Assembly: GCA_022865685.1 (NCBI GenBank)
Contig: JALHUB010000158.1
Location: forward strand, 1 to 6,509
Direction: 5' to 3'
Length of the DNA stretch: 6,509 nt
From: Dehalococcoidia bacterium
GTDB taxonomy: Bacteria > Chloroflexota > Dehalococcoidia > DSTF01 > JALHUB01
Part shown: positions 1 through 5,495 of the stretch, one piece after another
Layout of the letters: each line of letters starts with the position of its first letter
Position numbering within the stretch: the stretch's first letter is position 1
Translations under genes and position numbers: made by a program
Notes under the pieces: generated by a model
Database searches by the model: none
The model's input: only the letters and a program-made list of their open reading frames with translations
Told to the model about the DNA's origin: nothing

Positions 1-1
1 G

Positions 2-2068
2 TACCACAAGCGCCTCGACGGCCGAAGCCCGCAGGGCCCGCACGAGGACTACGTCGCCTTCTATTCGGCAGGGCGGCTGGTCCGCGAGCGGCACGCCGAC
101 GCGCTGTACAACGTGGCGATAATCGCCGACACCGAAGTCAGATCGATGGGACGTTCGGTTGGCGGCACGGGCATTCTCGCTTACTTCAATCCGCCCTTCG
201 TCGCTGCGGCCTTCGCGCCGGTCTCGGCGCTGCCCATCGAAACGGCCGCCGTGTTCATAGGCATCGGCTGCACCGGCCTGGCGTTGCTATCGGCGCTTCT
301 CCTGCAGCGATTGCTCGGGTTGAAAGAGCGCCTCCACAAGCTCCTCTTCTGGCTCTGGTTCCTGTCCCTGCACTCCGTCACTTGGTCGGTCCTCCACGGG
401 CAGCTGTCCCTTCTTCTCCTGATGGGCTGGCTGTTGTTCGTCGTTCTTCAGATGAAGGGACGCGAGAAGTTGTCCGGCGCGGCACTGGCGCTGCTTCTCG
501 TGAAGCCGCAGATGGCGGTCCTGCCGGTCGCGCTGCTGCTCTGGAAGCGACGCTGGCCGGCCCTCGGGGTCTTCGCCGCAATCGCCTGGGTGCTGGCGAT
601 GGTTTCGATATCGGTCTCCGGGCTGTCCGTCATCACCGAGTACCCACGTTTTCTGGCCCACAGCACCGAGTGGGAGGGCCGATGGGGTGTCTCGCCTCTC
701 GGGATGTTCGGCTGGAACGGATTCATCGCCCATTTCGTCGACAACAACAGCCCTCTGCACCTCATGCTGACGCTGGCGCTGGACGCTGTTACGCTCGTCG
801 CCGCCGTGGTCTGCTTCAGGGGCAAGTGGGAGCCGCAGAAGCCACGCTTTCTCCTCCAGTGTGGGAGCCTGCTAGGCGCGTCGCTGCTGATAAACCCCCA
901 CCTTTACATGCAGGACCTATCGCTGGTGGCGCTGATCGCGGTGCTGGGGGTCGCTTATGCGCTGCGAACGAAGACAAGGCTACATCTCTGGCTGGCGCTG
1001 GCGCTGCTAACGTGGCTGACGCAGCTCTGGGGGCTGCGCATCCTGGACGACGGCGGTATCAACGTCCTGACGCCGACGATGGCGCTCCTGCTGATCGGCT
1101 GCGCTCTGTCGCTGAATGCGAAGCCGGCAGCCACGCCGATGCCCGTGCTCGACCCACAGAGACCGGCCGAACTGAACCTCGCGCTCCTCGTGCAGGCGGC
1201 GTACGTGGGGTTCATCGCCGCTGCCTGCGTCTTTCGGCGCACATTCCTCATGCCCGACGCCATCTTCCTCTTGCTGCTGCTCGGCTTCGTGTGGGGGAAG
1301 CGGCGCGTCGAGTTCGTGCGCGACTTTGCGCCGTTCGTCCTGCTGCTCCTGTCCTACGACGCCCTGCGCGGCTTCGCCGACGACCTCACTTCGAGCGTGC
1401 ACGTCGGCTATCCGATCGCCATGGACAGGCTGCTATTCTTCGGCCACGTGCCGGCGCAGGACCTGCAGCGCTGGCTCTTTGACGAAAACGCCGCCCACTG
1501 GTACGACTCCGCGGCGGCGCTGCTGCACGCGGCGCACTTCGTCGTGCCGCTGTTGTTCGCGGCGCTCATCTGGCAGTACCGACGCGACCAGTACTGGCGG
1601 TTCATGGCGGCGCTGCTCCTGCTCTCCTACGCCGCCTTCGTCACGTTCGTGCTGGTGCCGACGGCTCCGCCCTGGTGGGCAAGCGCGAACGGGTATCTGG
1701 ACGGCGTGCGCCTAATCCATCTCTCTTCGCACACCGCCTTCCTCTACGATAAGGTGAGCCCCAATTCAGTGGCGGCCATGCCTTCGCTGCACGCCGCCTA
1801 CCCCTGGCTCTTCTTCCTCTTTGCCTGTCGACTATGGGGCAAGCGCGGCGGACTTGTCGCTCTCTATCCGGCGGCCGTGTTCTTCGCCGTCGTCTACCTG
1901 GGACATCACTACGTCGTCGACATCATCGGCGGCATCGTCTACGCCAGCGCATCGTACGCCCTCGTCTGCGGCCCGGTCGGCGAATGGGTCGCGCGCTTCA
2001 GGTGGCTCCCTCAGCGGCGCTCGTCGCCCGCCGCCCCGCCGGTCGCGGCGAGTACGGCGAGGTCGTAG
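2..2068 (+). CDS. GT87-type membrane glycosyltransferase fused to Aur1-like PAP2 domain (5' partial)
   Basis: A polytopic membrane protein, 688 residues visible, with roughly 16-18 hydrophobic segments. The N-terminal half resembles the GT87/DUF2029 family of polyprenyl-phosphate-sugar-dependent GT-C enzymes. It has a DYVAFYSAGRL loop (Asp codon 47-49), an FNPPF segment (about 187-201), a GQ-x-x-LL helix, a KPQ motif followed by a WKRRW basic turn, and an NPHLYMQDL segment. The C-terminal half matches the Aur1/PAP2_3 type: PTAPPWW, MPSLHAAYP (His codon 1790-1792) and HHYVVD (second His 1907-1909, Asp 1919-1921), which together supply the family's His/His/Asp set. The frame is open from the window edge. 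A GTG at 113 would remove the DYVAFY loop, so the true start lies upstream. Inferred role: sugar transfer onto a lipid or envelope acceptor on the outer face of the membrane, plus phospholipid-headgroup transfer or lipid-phosphate hydrolysis. Substrates cannot be read from sequence. No terminator is visible after the stop. Confidence 0.85.
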   Translation, partial: YHKRLDGRSPQGPHEDYVAFYSAGRLVRERHADALYNVAIIADTEVRSMGRSVGGTGILAYFNPPFVAAAFAPVSALPIETAAVFIGIGCTGLALLSALLLQRLLGLKERLHKLLFWLWFLSLHSVTWSVLHGQLSLLLLMGWLLFVVLQMKGREKLSGAALALLLVKPQMAVLPVALLLWKRRWPALGVFAAIAWVLAMVSISVSGLSVITEYPRFLAHSTEWEGRWGVSPLGMFGWNGFIAHFVDNNSPLHLMLTLALDAVTLVAAVVCFRGKWEPQKPRFLLQCGSLLGASLLINPHLYMQDLSLVALIAVLGVAYALRTKTRLHLWLALALLTWLTQLWGLRILDDGGINVLTPTMALLLIGCALSLNAKPAATPMPVLDPQRPAELNLALLVQAAYVGFIAAACVFRRTFLMPDAIFLLLLLGFVWGKRRVEFVRDFAPFVLLLLSYDALRGFADDLTSSVHVGYPIAMDRLLFFGHVPAQDLQRWLFDENAAHWYDSAAALLHAAHFVVPLLFAALIWQYRRDQYWRFMAALLLLSYAAFVTFVLVPTAPPWWASANGYLDGVRLIHLSSHTAFLYDKVSPNSVAAMPSLHAAYPWLFFLFACRLWGKRGGLVALYPAAVFFAVVYLGHHYVVDIIGGIVYASASYALVCGPVGEWVARFRWLPQRRSSPAAPPVAASTARS

Positions 2069-2160
2069 CTGATTCCGGCGGCGCCCAGGGCCGTCACCCG
2101 AGCGGCCTCGGCGTTGCTATCCACCGGCCGGCAGAAGGCCTCGACGCCCCGTTCCCGCGG
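2011..2160 (-). pseudogene. possible 3' remnant of a minus-strand gene (glycerophosphodiester phosphodiesterase-like C-terminus)
   Basis: Read on the minus strand, about 49 codons end at a TGA (complement of 2011-2013). The peptide has a GVEAF strand, then PVDSNAEAARVTALG, then AGISYD. This order (strand, short V-N/D turn, acidic helix with ALG, then GI-x-x-D) is how glycerophosphodiester phosphodiesterases and some other TIM barrels end. In the 31 codons outside the neighbouring gene (2068-2160), hand-counted GC is about 87% at third, 77% at first and 65% at second positions, a coding-like pattern although no + strand gene lies there. Nothing barrel-like precedes it: further upstream on that strand lies the trpA gap and then trpA in antisense. 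It would be a truncated fragment whose 3' end overlaps the tail of the GT87-PAP2 gene. Chance similarity is a real alternative. Confidence 0.3.
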
Positions 2161-2253
2161 GCAGGAAACCCTGCTTCGCCGCATGCCGCCAACCGACGCT
2201 GGGCTCCGACCCCATTTTCGACTATTGTGTACTACGTTCGACGTTGCCGCGCT

Positions 2254-2258
2254 GGAGG
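2254..2258 (+). promoter_or_regulatory. ribosome binding site deciding the trpA start
   Basis: GGAGG lies four bases before the ATG at 2263. The trpA frame stays open for more than 400 bases upstream, so this site together with family length fixes the start. The gap before it is mostly GC-rich, with one A+T-richer patch (about 2213-2235, including TATTGT at 2223-2228) where a trpA promoter could sit. I see no convincing -35 partner for it. Confidence 0.7.
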
Positions 2259-2262
2259 CGAC

Positions 2263-3078
2263 ATGGGAAAGATCAGCGATATCCTTGCGAAGGCAAAGGC
2301 CGAAGGGCGTCTGGCGCTCATTGCCTACGTCACTTGCGGCTTCCCCGGCCCGCAGGCCACGCCCTCCATCGTCCGGGCGCTGGTCGACGGCGGCGCCGAT
2401 TTGATCGAGCTCGGCGTGCCGTTCAGCGACCCCATCGCCGACGGCGCGACGATCCAGAAGGCGAGCTTTCGCGCGCTCGAAGCCGGCACAAACGTCTCGA
2501 TCTGCCTCGACGTCGCCGCGCGGGTCCGCCGCGATTCTGCCCATACCCCCCTCATCCTGATGAGCTACGCCAACCCTATCCTCGCCTTCGGCGTCGATGC
2601 CTTCGTCGACGAGGCGGCCGCGGCCGGCGTCGACGGCCTGATCGTCGTCGACTTGCCGCCGGAGGAGGGCGCAGAGCTACGTGGCCGCTGTCGCGCCGCC
2701 GGCATCGATAACGTCCTGCTCGTCGCCCCCGGCTCCGACGACGAGAGGATCGGCCGCATCGCAGCGGCGGCGTCCGGCTTCATCTATTGCGTGAGCGTCG
2801 CCGGTGTGACCGGCGCCCGCACCGAGCTTCCCGCCGACCTGCCCGACTTCCTCGCCCGCGTGCGACGTCACACGTCGCTTCCGCTGGCCGTCGGATTCGG
2901 CGTTTCGCGGCCGGAGCACCTGCGGTCGCTGCACGGTCTGGCCGATGCCGCGGTTGTCGGCAGCGCCATCGTCGACGTCATCGATGCGTCGCCGCCCAGC
3001 GAGATCGAGGCGCGACTGAAGGACTACGTACAAACGCTTGTTCGCTATCGAGAGGCCAGCGACGGACCCGGCGCTTGA
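2263..3078 (+). CDS. trpA: tryptophan synthase alpha chain
   Basis: The alpha subunit cleaves indole-3-glycerol phosphate to indole and glyceraldehyde 3-phosphate and passes indole to the TrpB active site in the cytoplasm. The 271-residue length is normal for the family. The signature IELGVPFSDPIADG places the catalytic Glu at residue 49 and Asp at 60, the same numbers as in the enterobacterial enzyme. Further family landmarks follow: LMSYANPI, VDLPPEE, the SVAGVTGAR loop, and the phosphate-binding segments VGFGVS and VVGSAIVD near the C-terminus. The protein has no tryptophan residue. The start is ATG with GGAGG just upstream. No trpB lies on either visible side, although alpha and beta form a complex and are usually adjacent. 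The stop codon sits inside the -35 box of the trpE promoter. The gene is upstream of the T-box, so its expression is probably set separately from trpEGD. Confidence 0.96.
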   Translation: MGKISDILAKAKAEGRLALIAYVTCGFPGPQATPSIVRALVDGGADLIELGVPFSDPIADGATIQKASFRALEAGTNVSICLDVAARVRRDSAHTPLILMSYANPILAFGVDAFVDEAAAAGVDGLIVVDLPPEEGAELRGRCRAAGIDNVLLVAPGSDDERIGRIAAAASGFIYCVSVAGVTGARTELPADLPDFLARVRRHTSLPLAVGFGVSRPEHLRSLHGLADAAVVGSAIVDVIDASPPSEIEARLKDYVQTLVRYREASDGPGA

Positions 3079-3103
3079 CAAGCTTCCCGCGCGCTGTTAT
3101 AGT
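3075..3103 (+). promoter_or_regulatory. sigma-70-type promoter for the T-box/trpEGD transcript
   Basis: TTGACA (3075-3080) is a perfect -35 hexamer. It is followed by a 17-bp spacer and TATAGT (3098-3103), one mismatch from the consensus -10. A TG at 3095-3096 adds an extended -10 element. Transcription should begin near 3109-3111, just before the T-box Stem I. The -35 hexamer contains the TGA stop of trpA (3076-3078). The match is seen directly; activity is inferred. Confidence 0.88.
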
Positions 3104-3376
3104 GCTGCAAAATCGAATAGCGCATCGGCGAAGAGCAGGACTAGTACGTCGCTAAGCGAGGCTAACCCGCCACAGGCGGGCGCAGAGAGCCGGAACAGGT
3201 GGAAACCGGCGCCGGCGCAGCGATAGGAATGGACCTGGGAGCCGCACCCCCGAAAGCCCTCCGCGATTGGGCCGTAGGGGACGCCGGAGCGGGCACCGTT
3301 AGCAGAGCCCAGGGTATCGCTTTCGCTGAGGAAGGACGTACCTGACAAGAGACGCCCCGGCATTGCCGCGGCAACT

Positions 3377-3409
3377 AGGGTGGCACCACGAGATGAACCC
3401 CTCGTCCCT
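3377..3409 (+). promoter_or_regulatory. T-box antiterminator helix
   Basis: AGGG (3377-3380) pairs with CCCT (3406-3409), and ACGAG (3388-3392) pairs with CTCGT (3401-3405). A seven-base bulge TGGCACC (3381-3387) sits on the 5' side and an eight-base loop closes the helix. This is the canonical geometry, with TGGC free for the NCCA end of uncharged tRNA. The 3' strand (3401-3409) is also needed by the terminator, so the two folds exclude each other. Confidence 0.92.
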
Positions 3410-3429
3410 ACGACGAGGGGTTTTTGTTT
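3396..3429 (+). terminator. T-box intrinsic terminator
   Basis: An 11-bp stem pairs 3396-3406 with 3412-3422 around the five-base loop CCTAC. Its GC core is CCCCTCGTC/GACGAGGGG, and the T-run TTTTTGTTT (3421-3429) follows. It forms when tRNA-Trp is charged and stops transcription before trpE. It would also end any transcript reading through from trpA, for which no other terminator is visible. Confidence 0.95.
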
Positions 3430-3434
3430 GCCCG

Positions 3435-3441
3435 GGGGTGA
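3435..3441 (+). promoter_or_regulatory. ribosome binding site deciding the trpE start
   Basis: GGGGGTGA, beginning at 3435, is one mismatch from the full Shine-Dalgarno GGAGGTGA and ends four to five bases before the ATG at 3446. The trpE frame is open back to a GTG at 3380, but that codon is part of the T-box motif and lies before the terminator. The ATG at 3446 is therefore the start. Confidence 0.85.
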
Positions 3442-3445
3442 GGAA

Positions 3446-4924
3446 ATGGGACACGCAGCATACCAGCCAAGCCTGTCGGAGGCGCACGCGCTCGCCGGCC
3501 GGGGCAACCTTTTGCCGGTCTTCACTGAGGTAACGGCGGACCTGGAGACACCCGTCTCTGCCTACCTGAAGGTCGCGCGCGGGCAGCACTCGTTCCTGCT
3601 GGAAAGCGTCGAGGGCGGCGAGCGCCTGGGACGCTACAGCTTCATCGGCACCGAGCCGTATCGCGTCCTGACCAGCCCGGCCGGAGGCGCGACCGACCCG
3701 CTGCGGGACATCGAAGCAGAGTTGGGACGCTTCAGCGTCGTGCCGCTGCCCGGCCTGCCGCGGTTCCACGGCGGCGCGGTCGGCTTCCTGGCCTATGAGG
3801 CCGCGCGCCATTTCGAGCGACTGCCCTCGCCGGCGGATGACCCGCAGGCGCTGCCGGAGGCCGTCTTCATGTTCACCGACACACTCCTTGTCTTCGACCA
3901 CCTCCAGCACAAGATAAAGGTGGTAAGCCACGCCCGCCTCGACGGCGACATCGACTCCGCCTACCGCCAGGCCACCTGGCGCATCGACGAGCTCGCGGAG
4001 CGCCTGGCGAAACCGCTGGCCGCCCCTGACCGCGACGAGGCGCCTGAGGGCGCAAACGGTGGCCGGGAGATGTCGTCGAATGTGGGCCGCGATCAGTTCA
4101 TGCGGTCCGTGGAGCGGGCACGCGAGTACATCATCGTCGGCGACGCCATCCAGGTCGTGCTCTCGCAGCGCCTCTCGCTGCCGACGCAGGCTTGCCCGTT
4201 CGAGGTCTACCGCGCGCTGCGGGCGATAAACCCTTCGCCCTACATGTACTACCTGCGCCTCGGCGACGCCTATATCGTCGGCTCGTCGCCGGAGATGCTG
4301 GTGCGCGTCGAGGACGGTACGGTCACCACGCACCCCATCGCCGGCACGCGGCCGCGCGGTCGCGACGCGGCGGACGACGCGGCGCTCGAAGCAGAGCTTC
4401 GCGCCGACGAGAAGGAACGCGCCGAGCACACCATGCTCCTCGACCTCGGCAGGAACGACATCGGGCGGGTCAGCGAGCCGGGCAGCGTCGAGGTCGGTCA
4501 GTGCATGGACGTGGAGCGCTACTCGCACGTCATGCACCTCGTCTCGCACGTCTCCGGACGCCTGCGCGACGGCCTCACCGGCTTCGACGCCCTTCGCGCC
4601 TGCTTCCCGGCCGGCACCGTCTCCGGCGCGCCGAAGATACGGGCAATGGAGATCATCGCGGAGCTGGAGCCGGACAAACGTGGGCCCTACGCCGGCGCCG
4701 TCGGCTACTTCGATCTGCGCGGCAACCTGGATACGGCGATAACCATTCGCACCATCGTCGTGAAGGACGGCGTGGCGCACGTGCAGGTCGGCGCGGGCAT
4801 CGTCTACGACAGCGTGCCCGAGCGCGAGTACGACGAAACACTGAGCAAGGCGCGCGCCCTGCTGCGGGCCATCGAGCAGGCGGAGGAGACGGCGGCGCCG
4901 CGGCCCGCCGTGCGAGGGTACTGA
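3446..4924 (+). CDS. trpE: anthranilate synthase component I
   Basis: With TrpG this makes anthranilate from chorismate and glutamine-derived ammonia, the first committed step to tryptophan. The product has 492 residues, a normal length. The N-terminal domain carries the feedback element LLES (51-54) followed by GRYSFIG; NPSPYMYY (262-269) is the second part of the usual tryptophan pocket, so allosteric inhibition is expected. The C-terminal chorismate-binding domain shows PIAGTRPRG (297-305), DEKERAEHTMLLDLGRND (321-338), HVMHLVSHVSG (361-371) and CFPAGTVSGAPK (386-397), then the GAGIVYDS segment. The LLES and NPSPYMYY elements argue for TrpE over aminodeoxychorismate synthase PabB. There is a single Trp residue (178). 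It is the first gene after the T-box, and its stop is one base before the trpG start, which suggests translational coupling. Confidence 0.97.
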   Translation: MGHAAYQPSLSEAHALAGRGNLLPVFTEVTADLETPVSAYLKVARGQHSFLLESVEGGERLGRYSFIGTEPYRVLTSPAGGATDPLRDIEAELGRFSVVPLPGLPRFHGGAVGFLAYEAARHFERLPSPADDPQALPEAVFMFTDTLLVFDHLQHKIKVVSHARLDGDIDSAYRQATWRIDELAERLAKPLAAPDRDEAPEGANGGREMSSNVGRDQFMRSVERAREYIIVGDAIQVVLSQRLSLPTQACPFEVYRALRAINPSPYMYYLRLGDAYIVGSSPEMLVRVEDGTVTTHPIAGTRPRGRDAADDAALEAELRADEKERAEHTMLLDLGRNDIGRVSEPGSVEVGQCMDVERYSHVMHLVSHVSGRLRDGLTGFDALRACFPAGTVSGAPKIRAMEIIAELEPDKRGPYAGAVGYFDLRGNLDTAITIRTIVVKDGVAHVQVGAGIVYDSVPEREYDETLSKARALLRAIEQAEETAAPRPAVRGY

Positions 4925-4925
4925 C

Positions 4926-5495
4926 ATGCTCCTGCTCATCGACAACTACGATAGCTTCACCTTCAACCTCTACCAGTACCTCGCCGAGCTGGGCGCGGAC
5001 CTGCACGTCGTGCGGAACGACGCGACCACGCTGGAGGCGATCGAGGCGATGGCGCCGGAGCGGATCGTCATCTCGCCGGGGCCGTGTACGCCGCGACAGG
5101 CAGGCATCAGCGTCGAAACCGTCCGGCGCTTTGCCGGCGTCGTGCCGATACTCGGCGTCTGCCTCGGCCACCAGTGCATCGGCGAGGCGTTCGGCGCGAC
5201 CGTCGACGGCGCCGGGGAGATCGTCCACGGCAAGGTGTCGGAGATCCACCACGACGGCAAGGGAGTCTACCGCGGCCTGCCCAGTCCCTTCCCCGCGACC
5301 CGCTACCACTCGCTGGCGGTGCGTCGCGACAGCATCCCGCCATGCCTCGAAGTCACTGCCTGGACGGAGAGCGGCCTGGTCATGGGCATTCGACACCGCG
5401 ACCTGCCGGTCGAAGGCGTCCAGTTCCATCCGGAGTCGATTCTGACGCCGGCGGGCAAGAGCCTGCTGCGCAACTTCCTGGAGGTACCACGATGA
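4926..5495 (+). CDS. trpG: anthranilate synthase component II (glutamine amidotransferase)
   Basis: A stand-alone class I glutamine amidotransferase of 189 residues that hydrolyses glutamine and channels ammonia to TrpE. The catalytic triad is complete: Cys79 in GVCLGHQ, and His168 and Glu170 in VQFHPES. Other family landmarks are the N-terminal IDNYDSFTFNL, SPGPCTP (50-56), the KVSEIHHDG segment and RYHSL. GAGGG at 4914-4918, inside the end of trpE, lies seven bases before the ATG. The trpD start codon overlaps its stop. The paralogue PabA of folate synthesis is very similar, and one protein often serves both partners. Position between trpE and trpD supports the trpG name; a shared role with a PabB elsewhere cannot be excluded. 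Confidence 0.96.
   Translation: MLLLIDNYDSFTFNLYQYLAELGADLHVVRNDATTLEAIEAMAPERIVISPGPCTPRQAGISVETVRRFAGVVPILGVCLGHQCIGEAFGATVDGAGEIVHGKVSEIHHDGKGVYRGLPSPFPATRYHSLAVRRDSIPPCLEVTAWTESGLVMGIRHRDLPVEGVQFHPESILTPAGKSLLRNFLEVPR

Larger units (their letters stand above)
3109..3429 (+). promoter_or_regulatory. tryptophan-specific T-box riboswitch leader
   Basis: A class I T-box leader that senses tRNA-Trp charging and controls transcription into trpEGD. Stem I can be paired by hand. Its base is CGGC (3126-3129) with GCCG (3241-3244); CAGG (3136-3139) pairs with CCTG (3234-3237), with a GAAGAG/GGA kink-turn-like element between. A second helix pairs 3148-3153 with 3219-3224. The specifier loop contains GAA-TGG-ACC, so TGG at 3230-3232 is the Trp specifier. 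Distal features include the AGAGA bulge (3184-3188), helix GCCGG/CCGGC (3189-3193 with 3206-3210) and a GGTGG-containing apical loop. Stem II pairs 3256-3263 with 3285-3294, with a GC bulge, and is followed by CCGTTA. The T-box AGGGTGGCACCACG lies at 3377-3390. Its TGGC (3381-3384) would pair with an acceptor end GCCA, matching the G73 of bacterial tRNA-Trp. The switch ends in a terminator before the trpE ribosome binding site. Confidence 0.95.

Noticed and set aside
2161..2174. Small inverted repeat GCAGG-AAAC-CCTGC after the membrane-protein gene, considered as a terminator
   Set aside because: Only five base pairs and no T-run follows; not a credible intrinsic terminator.
1834..2262. In-frame upstream extension of trpA from 1834
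   Set aside because: The extension is Arg/Pro/Ala-rich with no homology and overlaps the GT87-PAP2 gene. TrpA with a start at 2263 has normal length, a ribosome binding site and correctly numbered catalytic residues.
3236..3238. Second TGG in the leader as an alternative specifier codon
   Set aside because: It falls in the Stem I strand that pairs with CAGG at 3136-3139. The TGG at 3230-3232 sits in the specifier loop in the standard GAA-NNN-ACC setting.
3109..3445. Trp leader peptide attenuator of the enterobacterial kind
   Set aside because: No short open frame with tandem Trp codons and a ribosome binding site is seen; the T-box elements fully account for the leader.
3299..4945. Long minus-strand open frame (548 codons) covering the leader and trpE
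   Set aside because: It is antisense to trpE, has low-complexity Arg/Ala/Asp/Val-rich composition and no recognisable motif. Long antisense frames are common opposite GC-rich genes.
4192..5445. Open frame of 417 codons across trpE and trpG in another phase
   Set aside because: Arg-rich shadow frame overlapping two well-supported genes.
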